Of a stretch of 64,000 nt of DNA, positions 10,576-22,076 are shown one piece after another (within the stretch, counting starts at the first letter, position 1; every line of letters begins with the position of its first letter). The DNA is from Zygnema cylindricum (lineage: Eukaryota; Streptophyta; Zygnematophyceae; Zygnematales; Zygnemataceae). The notes under the pieces are model-generated. The model was not told the DNA's origin. It did not search any database and saw only the letters and a program-made list of their open reading frames with translations. The stretch is taken from the NCBI GenBank assembly GCA_037447655.1, contig JBBHKE010002584.1, forward strand, positions 184,464-248,463. The letters run 5' to 3'. The position numbers and the translations under genes were made by a program.

Positions 10576-11615
10576 TGTTGAAATTAATAGATTTCTAGAG
10601 TATTTTCTAGGTTTAAATATGTTAGTATAAAAAGAAAAGAAAAGGACGGACAGCCTGCCTCCACCTCCTCTCTCAAGCCCCCATACTTGTTGTAGTTACT
10701 GAAGGATAGAGAGGGTGGTTGATCCATGGCTGCCTTGGTTAAAACAGGCAATTATTTTTAGTAGGTTACTAAAAATAAACTTGACAGACCCGGGATTCGA
10801 TCCCGGTACCTGCCGTCCGTCAAGTTGACCGATAGCGGTCAGCTTTATCCTAAAAGACTAGGACCATTGCTAAATGCTATAGTATGTGATAGATATATAT
10901 TCGTTTAGATGAGAACAAATTCATTTTACTGAAACTCTATACGGCATGCATAGATACAGTTTCAACAAGTACGAAGTACAGTACTAATTTGAAACGGATA
11001 CCGCGCATTCTGTTTCAACAGCGAAACAAATATCGCGCAAGTATTTATAACGGCTGAGATCGCATTTCGAGTCAAATCCAACGGCGCACATCATCGCCGA
11101 AATCCCGGAATGGTCACTTTGGCATTTAGTGACGTGGCATGACCTGGCGCCACGTGGAGAGATGACATTCGGTCACGGGAATTCCGAGGAACGTACGAAT
11201 GAGTGGAAAATGGACACGCGTTTCGCTCAATGGCCTTGTCGTACAAAAGTCGTACAAAAGGTACATCGACAGTAGTACTTTTATATACGGTACAGTACTC
11301 TGATTGGTTCGTACAGTTAGTAGATAGGGGTTGTGAGAGGGAGCTAGGACTTAGAAAAATCTGGTAGATGTTCTTCTCTCTCTTTGATAGGTTGTATAAA
11401 TTGGCATTTTTGCCGGCTTATAACTTATTGGCTGGTTGGCCGTTTTCAGTGATTCTTTTTGCTACGGACTCAAGGGAGTCCAAGCTGCACAGGGGTGCAG
11501 TCAAATTGTCAGTCTGCCTTCTTGGGCAGCAGTGGTTGTGGCTTGGAGTGGGTTAGTTAAATACTATCTAAAGGCTTCCTGTATTCTGTAGTCCAATGGA
11601 GGACACAGAATTGCA
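10576..11615 (+). repeat. 5' LTR of element A
   Basis: It begins TGTTGAAATTAATAG and ends AATTGCA directly before the primer-binding site. Visible promoter-like words are TGACGTGGC (11130) and CCACGTGG (11150-11157), G-box/ABRE-like in plants, ATTGG near 11300, and TATATA at 11282. A palindrome ACTCAAGGGAGT lies near 11469. The Gag ATG (11596) is inside the LTR. Confidence 0.93.
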
Positions 11616-12795
11616 GGTTATGGGCCCACCCTGTAGGGTGCCCACCTTCAATGGATCTGGGTTCATCTATTGGGAAGCCCTGATGATGGGAGCTTTGTGC
11701 GAAAAACGATACTGGGGTATCGTCAGTGGACAACTGAAACGTCCACCTTCGGAAACTCCACCACGATTTAGAGGAGTAAGGTTTCCTGCAGCAACGGCTG
11801 CCTCAGCGGAGGAGGCAGATGATGGAGACAGCAGTGTGTCCGAAAAGGGGAAAGGGAAGGAGACACCCCTCTCTCCTATTGCAACAGTACCGGGAGCGGC
11901 GACCGTGAAAACCGCGGAGAACGATACTCAAATGTGGGAGGATGTAAACATGGCTGCCAAAAACTTCATTCTGAGGCACCTCACTCAAGCTTTGGCCACT
12001 CCTCATCTTCACATTTACAAGGCCGAGGAGTTGTGGGTGAGTTTGGTGGAGATTTATAGAGCTGGAACTATTCAGGAGCTCCAGTTGGCTGAGCAAAAGC
12101 TAGTGAGTTACACTTACAAAAGAGGAAAGATGTTAGATTACTGTAATGATCTTTCTTGTTTGTATATGGAGATGGAAAGTGCCGGGTGGACAAGTACAAT
12201 GAAAATGAAAGTTAACACTCTTATCATGAAGTTACCAGATGAGTTCGAGAACATAGTGTATCGAGTACAGGAAATGCCTGATAGTTCATGGAAATGGAAC
12301 ACAGTGGTCATGATGATACTTGTGCTGGAAAACACAATGGAGATTAGGAGAGGAGGAAAGAGCATTCAAGCTCTAGCAGCAAGAGGAGACCGATGGGGGA
12401 AGGACCCGAAAAAACCTTATAGGGGGGAAAAAGATAATTCAGGGGGACCGTGGCCCCCAAAGGGTTTGTGTCATTTTTGCAAAAAGCCGAGACACTTTAT
12501 CGCAGATTGTGTCAAGCTGTCGGAGCTGAGGCTCCAAAAGAACCGTGGAGGATGTTCTTCCGGATGGAAGAAAAAGGCACTTGTGGTTACTAAAGTGATA
12601 GGAGAAACCGAGGATGAGTCCTCTGAGGAGGATGGGGAGCTTCTTCTTGACGAGAGTCTGGAGGAGAAGGAGATCCCTCGGAGACAGAAGTGTGCCCAGA
12701 AGGAGCAATTCGGGAAGCTCCACAGGAAGGATGGATTATCGACTCAGGTGCATCCATGCATATGTGTCGTGATAAAGAACTTTTCACTAAGCTAA
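11596..12795 (+). pseudogene. gag: Gag of element A, starting in the LTR and reading through the PBS
   Basis: The frame opens with MEDTELQVMGPP, encoded by the last 20 bases of the LTR plus the PBS. It continues with a typical copia Gag N-terminus (FNGSGFIYWEALMMGALCEKRYWGIV). A CCHC zinc knuckle CHFCKKPRHFIADC is encoded at about 12469-12510. The last part, after about 12690, is out of frame with the protease: the expected WIIDSGAS is present in another frame from about 12732. A homologous element at 41467 keeps these two parts in one frame, so this is a frameshift rather than normal organisation. Gag would form the virus-like particle in the cytoplasm. Confidence 0.88.
11616..11630 (+). promoter_or_regulatory. 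Primer-binding site of element A (half initiator tRNA-Met type)
   Basis: GGTTATGGGCCCACC abuts the LTR end. It is complementary to the anticodon stem-loop of plant initiator tRNA-Met (GGTGGGCCCATAACC), not to a tRNA 3' end. This is the half-tRNA priming known for Drosophila copia. It lies inside the Gag reading frame. Confidence 0.85.
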
Positions 12796-15700
12796 CAAAG
12801 ATCCCTACTGTAGAGATATAGTATGGGGATGGGAGAGTGGTTACTACAGATCTAGTGGGCTCAGTAGATCTAAAAGTCTTAGTGGAGGGTAAGACTTCTA
12901 TACGTACATTCTCAGATGTACTCTACATTCCTCAGTTGAGTAAAAATCTTGTCTCTACGTCTTTATTAGATGACAAAAAGTTTGATACCTTCACTAGAAA
13001 GAGAGTCTTTACAGCTAAGTATGGGGATGAAGTTTACTTTACAGCAGATAAGGGTAGCCAAGGAATGTTTAGGCTTAACCTGAGTAATGAAAAAAAGAAT
13101 GCTTACTATGTTGGTGTTCCTAGGTTGATGATTTGGCATAAGCGGTTGGGGCATGTGCATTTTGATAGATTGAGGGAAATGAAAAAGCTTGGAGTAGTAG
13201 AAGGCATTCAGTTTGGGGATAATGAAATGATGGATAATTGTAGTGGCTGCGCTCAAGGTAAGGTTCACAGACTCCCCTTTCCCAAAGCCGCCACATACAG
13301 AGGTGAGAAAGTGTTAGATTTGGTCCACACAGATATTTGGGGACCTGCAAAAGTACCTTCGATTGGAGGAAAGAGGTTTATGATGACAAAAACCGATGAC
13401 TGGTCTCGATACTCTAGAGTCTACTTTCTTAAAACAAAGTCTGAAGCATCAACTTACTTCAAAGAATATAAAGCCTGAAGTGAGAAGTAGCATGAAACCC
13501 CCATTAAGAGGATAAGGAGTGATAATGGGGGGGAATATACCTCTAATCAGTTTGAGGAATATCTGAAAGATGAGGGAGTGCAGCACCAGAAAACTGTACC
13601 ATATCACCCGAAACAAAATGGGGTAGCTGAGAGGTTAAATCGAACACTAGAAGATAGTGCATGCATTATGTTGGCAGACAAGAAAATAGGAAAGAGATTT
13701 TGGGCAGAAGCAATGAACTGTGCCAACTACATTAAGAATAGAGTCCTTACCTCAACTGTAAAGAGAGTGACACCTTATGAGAGATGGGTTGGAAGAAAAC
13801 TAGATATCTCACACCTTAAAGTATTCGGTAGCCAAGTTTACAGTCTTGACACGGATAGGAAAAACTAAAAACTAGATGTTAAGGGAAAACCTGGATACTT
13901 TGTGGGATATGATGAGGATGTTAAGGGATATAGAGTCTATGACTTAGCAAAGAAAGATATCATTCTGGTCAAACACTTAGTTGTCATGGATGAAGGGAAG
14001 TCATTTGACCCCTTCAAATATACAAAAAAGATAAGAATCAGATTTGAGTCCGAAAGTGAAGAGAAATCGGTCGTTCCAGAAAAGGACTTGAGTTAAACCG
14101 TGATTGCAGATTCAGGGGAGATCTAAGATACAAGAGACTCACTGGAAACCTCACATACTTTTATGAACTTCGAGGAGATAGAAGAAGCGGGACAAGAACC
14201 GGCTTCCATAGACATGGGAGCCGATGAGACAGTGAGAAGAAATCCAAGACTTCCATCCATTCCAGCTTCGGAGTTTGAGGGAGGAAAGAGTAGCAGCAAA
14301 AAAATACAAGAAAAACAAGCCGCTCACAAGGTAACTAAGCTATCTCACCTAGATGAGCCTCAGTCTTACTCGGAGGCAGTGAATAGTCGAGAGAAAGAAA
14401 GATGGATTAGAGTCATAAATGATGAGATGGCTTCTATCATGGAAGCAAATACTTGGGAACTAGCGGATTGTCCTCTAGACAGAAAACCTATTGGGTGTAA
14501 ATGGGTATTTAAACTAAAACTGAACCCAAATAATACCATTGAGAGATATAAGGCTCGATTGGTAGCGAAGGGGTTCACCCAAAAGGAGGGGATTGACTAT
14601 GAGGAGACCTTTGCTCCAGTTGTTCGGTTCCCATCAGTAAGGATTCTCCTCAGTCTGGCAGCAGCGGAAGACATGGAAATACACCAGATGGACATTAAGA
14701 CTGCTTTTCTTAATGGTGAGTTAGAGGAAGAAATTTTCATGAGACAACCCGAGGGGTTCGTGGAAGAAGGAGAAGAGAGCAAAGTCTGCAGGCTCATAAA
14801 GTCCTTATATGGACTGAAGCAGGCTCCCCGACAGTGGAATAAGAAACTAGATGAGTTTCTTACCGGTCTGGGATATATCCGTATCAGCTCTGACCATTCT
14901 ATCTATATGTTTGAAGATGAGAATGGTGTCATTTTTATTGCAATTTATGTGGATGATCTGCTTGTGTTGAGTAAATCTTTGGAAAAGATCAATAAGTTAA
15001 AGAAGGATTTTAGAAGCCGATTTTGATATGAAGGATTTAGGGGAGGCAAGATATATTTTGGGGATTCAAATGGAGAGAGATAGGGGGAAGAAGATTATCA
15101 GACTTACTCAGAAAGAAGCAATAGGTAATATGCTTGAGAAATTCCAGATGGAAACTGCTAACAGTTGTACCACTCCCATGGACTTGAAAAAAATAAGTGA
15201 TGGGAGTGTAGAAAGAGGAGTGATGATCTTAGATGATCAAATGAGTCCAGAGGAGAGAGAGTTTATGAAGTCTATTCCTTACAAGCAGGTTGTAGGAAGT
15301 TTAATCTACTTTATGAACTGTACCAGGCCGGACATAGCGGCAACAGTAGGAGTACTCAGTAGGAGTCTTAATGATCCTAAGAAGAAAGAATGGGAGGCAG
15401 CCAAGAGAGTCATGAGATATTTGGTGGGAACTAGAGAGTTATGGTTGCATTTGGGAGGGGAGCACACTGACATCACTACTTGGATTGATGCCAGTTATGG
15501 GGACGCACCTATGAGAAGATGCACTTCTGGGTATGTATTGTATGTTGGGGAAGGTGCATGCTGTTGGAGCAGTAAGCAACAAAAGGTGGTAGCTCAGTCT
15601 ACTATGGAGGCTGAATACATGGCCTCTTGTTCTGCTGTGAAAGAGTTGATGTGGGTCAAATCCTTGCTGCAAGAATTGGGGTATATGAAGGAGGGAGTGC

Positions 15701-15948
15701 ATGAAGTGTTTTGTGATAATCAAGCTGCCATTGCAATTGCAGCTAATCCCAAACATCATTTTAAAGCTAAGCATATGGACATAAGATTGAGTTTTGTGAG
15801 GGAAAAGGTTGAGAATAAGATTGTGAATCTTGTATATAGATATGATGAGGAAATGGTGGCTGATACGATGACAAAACAAGTGCCCTCTCCTAAATTGAAA
15901 TATTGTAGAGAAAAATGTGGACTAAAACTAAAGGTAAAATTAGACTAG
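12730..15948 (+). pseudogene. pol: Pol of element A: protease, integrase, reverse transcriptase, RNase H
   Basis: Protease has DSGAS at 12741-12755. Integrase has the HHCC zinc region (HKRLGHVHFDRL...CSGCAQG, 13137-13258), DIWGPAK and SDNGGEYTSNQF (about 13520), then a GKPGYFVGYDEDVKGYRVY block (13883-). Reverse transcriptase runs from about 14360, with [44 protein letters not shown] and YVDDLLVLSK (14947). RNase H has a TSGYVLYVG...SKQQKVVAQSTMEAEYMA region. Stops and frameshifts listed for the whole element make it non-functional as a single polyprotein. Otherwise the motifs are well kept, indicating moderate age. Confidence 0.9.
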
Positions 15949-15950
15949 AA

Positions 15951-15961
15951 AATAATGGGAG
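15951..15961 (+). promoter_or_regulatory. Polypurine tract of element A
   Basis: AATAATGGGAG directly precedes the 3' LTR start (TGTTGAAATT), the expected plus-strand primer position. Confidence 0.75.
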
Positions 15962-16994
15962 TGTTGAAATTAATAGATTTCTAGAGTATTTTCTAGGTTT
16001 AAATATATTAGTATAAAAAGAAAAGAAAAGGACGGACAGCGTGCCTCCACCCTTTAGCCCCCATACTTGTTGTAGTCACTGAAGGATAGAGAGGGTGGTT
16101 GATCCATGGCTGTTTTAGTTCAAACATGCAGTTATTTTTAGTAAGTTACTAAAAATAAACCAGACAGACCCGAGATTCGATCCCGATACCTGTCGTGTGT
16201 CAAGTTGACCAATAGCGGTCACCTTTATCCTATAAGATTAGGACCATTGCTAAATGCTATAGTATGTGATAGATATATATTCGTTAAGATGAGAACAAAT
16301 TCATTTTACTGAAATTCTATACGGCATGCATAGATAGAATTTCACCAAGTACGAAGTACAGTACTAATTTGAAACGGATACCGCGCATTTTGTTTCGACA
16401 ATGAAACAAATATCGCGCAAGTATTTATAACGGTTGAGATTGCATTTCGAGTCAAATCTAACAGCGCACATCTTCGCTGAAATCTCGGGATGGTCACTTT
16501 GGCCTTTAGTGACGTGGCATGACCTGGCGCCACGTGGAGAGATGACATTCGGTCGCGCGAATTCCGAGGAACGTACGGACGAGTGGAAAATGGCACGCAT
16601 TCCCTTAATGGCCTTGTCGTACAAAGGTCGTACAAAAGGTACATCGGCAGTAGTACTTTTATATACGGTACAGTACTCTGATTGGTTCGAATAGTTAGTA
16701 GATAGAGGTTGTGAGAGGGAGCTAGGACTTAGAAAAATTTGGTAGATGTTCTTCTCTCTCTTTGAGAGGTTATATAAATTGGCATTTTTGCCGGATAATA
16801 ACTTATCCGCTGGTTGGCCATTTTCAGTGATTCTTTTTGCTACAGACTCAAGGGAGTCTTAGCTGCACAGTGGTGCATTTAAATTGTCAGTTTGCCTTCT
16901 TGAGCAGCAGTGGTTGTGGCTTGAAGGGGGTTAGTTAAATACTATCTAGAGGCTTCCTGTATTCTGTGGTGCAATGGAGGACACAAAAATTGCA
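15962..16994 (+). repeat. 3' LTR of element A
   Basis: Homologous to 10576-11615 over its whole length and ending AATTGCA. The Gag ATG with its first codons (MEDT.., 16975-) is repeated here, followed by non-element sequence. Confidence 0.93.
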
Positions 16995-17175
16995 AAGATA
17001 AAGCTAACCAATCTTGTCGGGCAATTTTTTAGACTATTAGACTTTGTGGCATTTAATGATCCTGTAATTCGCTGATGTCTTCAACAATCCTAGGTAAATA
17101 GTTACTGGCTGTCCGATTCTCACTGAGAGAAATCGACGGTCATACATTGATCCTTCCAGGATCGTTTGACTTTAT

Positions 17176-17738
17176 TGATACGCGGGGTCGGCCATTACGA
17201 GCGACAAAGATAAATCTGAGCGCCAAAGACTTCCGACTCTGGAGCAGAATAACACAATGCTCAGATAAAACAAATGACCCAGCAGCTTGATCAGAATTTA
17301 GAGTGGGTAGAGATAAGACAGACACATAATTGTTTTAGACAGATTTGTATATTCCCATTATAAAGAAGTAGGAATACAATTTGATTGTAAACAAAATGGA
17401 CAGATTGTCCCCATCAATAAAGGTGGTTGCTTCTTCTGTAATTTTCGCTTCTGTGAATGATGTTTGTCTTCTTCTAAGCACACGACTAAATAGCCTAGAG
17501 CTATCACACTTCCTAAGTGGCGGTTCAATCACAATCTGCCATGTGTAAAATGTCCACCGCACAATAAGACGTGGGGGACAACTGCATGTTCAGAAAAAAC
17601 TGGAAACTGAAAACTGACAAAATCCCGCTACGATTCCCCTCCCGAAAATATCGCCTATACTAAGCAAATCGATTTGTCTATCAAACACAAACGATACGAT
17701 GCGAATCGGTGTACCCGGAATCGCACCAAAAACTAACA
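17176..17738 (-). repeat. 3' LTR of element B
   Basis: On the minus strand it begins TGTTAGTTTTTGGTG and ends GCGTATCA. It carries ATGGCCGACCCCGCGTATCA at its end, which in the 5' copy would lead in frame into the PBS (MADPAYQ-VTGPP). Confidence 0.9.
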
Positions 17739-18158
17739 CTCCTATTCTATTCTGCGGTGATTTCCGTACTTTCGAACTACTGTTGACCACAACCTTCGTC
17801 GAAATATTTTGCGGTCAATTTCGGTAAATTCCAATGACGTAATTAAGATCCAATCGTACATTTGGCGAAATCGTATGTGTACGTTTCAAAAAATGGTCCG
17901 TACAAGACCATTTAAAAGATTAAAATGAACAGATGACGCGCCACTGGCGTACCACGGAATCATACAGGACCGTGTACCTCGTAACTATGCACCTGTGATT
18001 TTGAAGTCAAAAATTTTGAGTGATCAAAGGCGGCGCACTCCAACGTATACATGTTCGTGAACCGTAAAGGTTCGGAAGTCCAACCGCCAGTAACATTTTC
18101 CCGAACCTGTTTGTTTTTTCCAAAGGACCAAGGTTGGGAATAGTACTCCGAGAGTATA

Positions 18159-18472
18159 TTACTCAGATTTTTCCACTGCGTCACTCATCTTTCGTTTCTT
18201 GATTTCATGAGTGATAGTGCTCTCCTTAGGTTCCTCCTCCTTAGCTTTTTCTGTACCACTTTTTCTACCTGCAAGAAAATTAGTTAGACCTGCCTTTCTT
18301 GCGCAAAGACTTAGCTTATCTTTTCCTACAGCCTTAGTTAGCATAGCAGCTGCATTCTCTTTATCAGTAGTGTAGACAAACTCCATAGCTTCCGCTGCTA
18401 TTTCATTTCTAACAAAGTGATATCTCATAGAAATATGTTTAGACTTAGGATGATTTATAGGATTCTTAATCA
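18159..18472 (-). pseudogene. pol: RNase H C-terminal part of element B
   Basis: Minus-strand frame ALIKNPINHPKSKHISMRYHFVRNEI...NAAAMLTKAVGK is the copia RNase H C-terminus. It joins, across the C insertion, with TNSQSCLAL at about 22850. It is followed by a Lys/Glu-rich tail of about 35 residues that ends at TGA near 18159. Confidence 0.85.
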
Positions 18473-18477
18473 ATGCC

Positions 18478-19956
18478 TGTTGTTTTGAAATGTTAGTTTC
18501 GTGCGTACGCGACATTTTGTGCGCACGCGACGTTTCGTGCTTAATTTATTAAATGAATTTACTGTGGAGGCTCGAATGGTTTCGTGGATTGGGGGAGTGA
18601 ATGTACGGATATATATTGTTTCAAAACGAACGAAATAGAAATTGAGTGGCGCGGAATGCTTAATTGAAATGGACGGCGGATCGCGAAGCGATCCGATTTG
18701 AAATATTTGAAATGTTTGAAAATGTACGATGGGCGTACGAAACATAATGCGACAGACGTATTTATGAAAAAGGACGCCACAAGTACGGAGCGTCTTATTC
18801 GACAAGTGGACTTGAATCATAGTTCAAAAGTAGGCGTTTTTATGGTAGGCCTTTGGTCGACGCCTTTATCGTAAGTTGTGTTATGGGCTTTTCATGTGAT
18901 CTTCTTAGATCGCTTCTTTGATCAGCGAGCGTCCGATCGCCCGAATCTGACGGTGTAAATAAAAAATTTTGGTCCAAATGTTTTAATTGGTCCAATTTTT
19001 GGTCCGAGTGTTTTAATTGGTCCGAATAGGTCCGAATACAATATGGGTCTTAAGGTCATATTGTATGTTTTGCATACAATAGGCATATTGTATGGGCCTA
19101 CTTTCAACTACTTTTGAACTATGACTTGAATGCACTTCGTGATGTCATAAGATATTTGACGACTTACGTGGATTTCGTTTGGATTTTGTGACCACGCGGA
19201 TTTGCGTCAATCACACAATGTTTATTTTGGACGATCCGGATTCTTTGAAGAAATTCAGGGAATCTCGTTGAGTGACGTAGCGTGACTCAACATACGATTT
19301 TGTGAGATTGTGTGTACGTGTAAATATTTGGTCGAACATTGTTTTGTCTTTTTGTGCATTAATTATTAGTGTAGAATTACATTTTCTGACATACCTTGAA
19401 TTATTCAGGTATACTCACATTAATTTAAGTAGATGGTAAATTACGTACGGCTGGTATGCCTCCGTACATTTAGTAGTAAGCCTGAGTGTATATATTGTAG
19501 AACTTAGTCATTTCAGGACATAGGAACTTTCTGTACTAAAAACTGTTTATGATCATTTTTGGTAATTTTGTCTGAGTATTGCTCTCAGATCTGATATCAT
19601 AATTATCTGAAATTCTGTATGTGTGTTCCTCTTTATATTGTTAACATTGTCAAAGATTTTCAGGCCTACTTTGTGTTTGGTCTGTGTTTGACTTCATTGT
19701 GAAGTTAGTCTGTTTTATCAAAGTTCTGGCAAACTGTTTTTCTGCAACTTTGACTAGATGATGTGATCACTCTGTTCATTATTTTTGTCTGAAACTTTGT
19801 GAGGTTATTTTATAGCCTAGAAACTATATTTGTTTGTAGTTTCAGCTTGTTTTGATATTTCTGTAGAATTCTGCGTTGATTCAAAGTAGGCTGTTTTTGG
19901 GTAGTCTATGGTGCTTCCGAGGGTAAATCCATGGCTGAAAATGGCTATGGACAACA
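18478..19956 (+). repeat. Left LTR of element C, carrying a MITE
   Basis: Homologous to the solo copy at 51111-52411. The solo copy lacks the segment corresponding to 18818-19123, which is the MITE insertion. Confidence 0.85.
18818..19123. mobile_element. hAT-like MITE, copy 1 (306 bp)
   Basis: The ends are CATAGTTCAAAAGTAG and its exact inverse CTACTTTTGAACTATG. A perfect eight-base duplication ACTTGAAT flanks it (18810-18817, 19124-19131), typical of hAT transposons. The related LTR at about 51512-51524 shows the empty site. No transposase. Confidence 0.9.
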
Positions 19957-19984
19957 AACCTCTCCCTGGATGAAATCTTTATAC

Positions 19985-20568
19985 CATAGTTCAAAAGTAT
20001 GCGTTTTTATGGTAGGCCTTTGGTCGGCGCACAAAACTTGGCACAAACTCACGTAGAGTAGGCATACTGTATATGTGTGCGTTGTGCACACTCTTGAACG
20101 AACGTACGAATCTGACGTATGATCATAGTACAGCGCACGCCGCCGGACGAATTTTTTTAGCAAACTGACATAGCATAGGATGACATTCCGCGGGAAAAAA
20201 AACCCGAAAAAAAAAAACGCAAACGTAAGTCCTATAGTAAGTTGTGTTATGGGCTTTTCATGTGATCTTCTTAAATCGCTAATTTGATCAGCGACCGTCC
20301 AATCGTCCGAATCTGACGATTTAAATTAAAAATACCTCAAAACTCACGGAAAAATAAAAATTTGTCCGAATGTTTTTCAAAATTTATCCGAATGTTTTTC
20401 AAAATTTAGACATGACGTTTAATTCTCTATCGATCGATGTGCAACTCAACCGTGTTACTATTTTTTTCATTTTACGACCAATACAACATGGGTCTTAAGG
20501 CCATATTGTATGTTTTGCGTACAATAGGCATATTGTATGGGCCTACTTTCACCTACTTTTGAACTATG
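19985..20568. mobile_element. hAT-like MITE, copy 2 (584 bp)
   Basis: It has the same terminal inverted repeat as copy 1, with one mismatch near the left end. Flanks are CTTTATAC and TTTTATAC (7 of 8 bases equal). It shares the internal block AAGTTGTGTTATGGGCTTTTC and the ATATTGTATG region with the other copies, and carries an extra left segment shared with copy 3. Confidence 0.88.
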
Positions 20569-20642
20569 TTTTATACAAATTATAGACCTTTGGTTGTCCA
20601 TTTGAAAATCTTTAAATAGGCCGACTTTCTATTCATCTGCAC

Positions 20643-21297
20643 CATAGTTCAAAAGTAGGCGTTTTTATGGTAGGCCTTTGGTAGGCGAACAAAACTCGCG
20701 TAGAGTAGGCATAATGTATGTGTGTGCGTTGTGCACACTCTTGTACGAACGTAGAAATGTGACGCATGATCATAGTACAGCGCACACCACCGCACGAATG
20801 TTTTTAGCAAAGTGACACGACTTAGGATGACATTGCGCGGGAAAGAAACCCGGGAAAAAAAAAACGGAAACAGACAACCAAACAATTATTTGTTTATCGT
20901 CTTCAATTGCCTGGTTGGTAAGTTTTAGGCTTTATTTAGTGTGGCCTTCACGATTGCAGACGCTAATATGACAGATAGTCCTATCGTAAGTTGTGTTATG
21001 GGCTTTTCATGTGATCTTCTTCGATCGCTACTTTAATCACCGACCGTCCGATCATCCAAAATCTGACGGTTTGAATAAAAAATACCTCAAAACTCACAGA
21101 AAAAAAATAAATTGTCGGAATGTTTTTTAAAATTTAGACATGACGTCTAATTCTCTATCGATCGATATGCAACTCAGCCCTGTCACTATTTTTTTTCATT
21201 TTGCGACCCATACAATATGGGTCTTAAGGTCATATTATATGTTTTACATACAATATGCATATTGAATGGGCCTACTTTCACCTACTTTTGAACTATG
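20643..21297. mobile_element. hAT-like MITE, copy 3 (655 bp)
   Basis: Terminal inverted repeats are as in copy 1. Flanks are ATCTGCAC and GTCTGCAC (7 of 8). It lies 75 bp from copy 2 in the same orientation inside element C. No coding capacity. Confidence 0.88.
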
Positions 21298-22076
21298 GTC
21301 TGCACCCCTAACAGCGTGTCCTGCAGCCCACGTCACCAAACGGGTAGCTTTGTCTCTCTGTTAACGTCAGCAAATGGGTAGCTTTTAGTGTATTCCCTCG
21401 GAAATCGTTCTTGACCGTCAGATCTTGGCTTCTCGATCCTGTCAATAAATACAGATAAAGCCGCCACGCACACTAAAAAGCCTTCAGCCATCAATCCTTC
21501 GTTCGTGACTGTCCGATTATAGGATGTCCGATTATAGGATGCTGGCAGTTCAGAAGTTAATCGCTCTTTTCAACAAGCATGATTTCGTTTCATATATTCT
21601 TTGCTCGATTTTCCGTCAATCGTTGTGTTGATTTGGGTCGCGTCTACAAATACCCGTAGGGACGACTTGAATAGTACAATAGTACTAAGACGTTTTGTTA
21701 AATAGAACACCGTCTTTGCGCGTGAAAGGGGCATAATAAAGAGGCATGATAAAATAGGACACGGTCCATGCCCGTGTAGCGCGCATTGATTTACTAGTCC
21801 AAACAAAAAATCCCATAAAAGAAATCTTGTAGGCATGAAGTTTTATTAAAAGTTTACATCTATCACGTTTTCCCATAAAGAGAAAAAACGTTTTTTTCCA
21901 AAAAAAAATCAACTATTACTTTTTTGACCAATGTAAATTGACCGATGGACTGTGAAATGCTCCCATCAATCGGTTATCAAGTATATATCTATAACGGCCG
22001 ACATCTCTTGGTTTTATTCGATCTCGGGCAATACCTTCGGTACGGATGAACCTACACGGTTTATTTGTGTGACGTT
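21298..22076. other. Internal non-coding part of element C
   Basis: No frame resembles Gag or Pol and nothing else is recognised. Short words such as GGATGTCCGATTATA are duplicated in tandem near 21510-21540. Confidence 0.4.

Larger units (their letters stand above)
10576..16994 (+). mobile_element. Copia element A, full length, degenerate
   Basis: Two LTRs of about 1.04 and 1.03 kb enclose gag-pol in Ty1/copia order. The reading frame is broken by a frameshift between the CCHC knuckle and protease, stops at 12819, 13476, 13488 and 13866, a stop ending at 14096, and a one-base insertion at about 15023. The flanking five bases, ACGTT and AAGAT, do not match convincingly, so the insertion duplication is lost or the element is recombinant. 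Confidence 0.93.

Noticed and set aside
10785-10815. GGGATTCGATCCCGG in the A LTR, like a tRNA T-arm or pol III B-box
   Set aside because: No acceptor stem, anticodon arm or A-box around it. The E LTR has a diverged form (GGAATTGATCC), so a tRNA or SINE call is not supported.
17176-17738. Independent solo LTR at 17176
   Set aside because: The TTTAT flank matches the far flank of the LTR at 27480, so it is the 3' LTR of element B.
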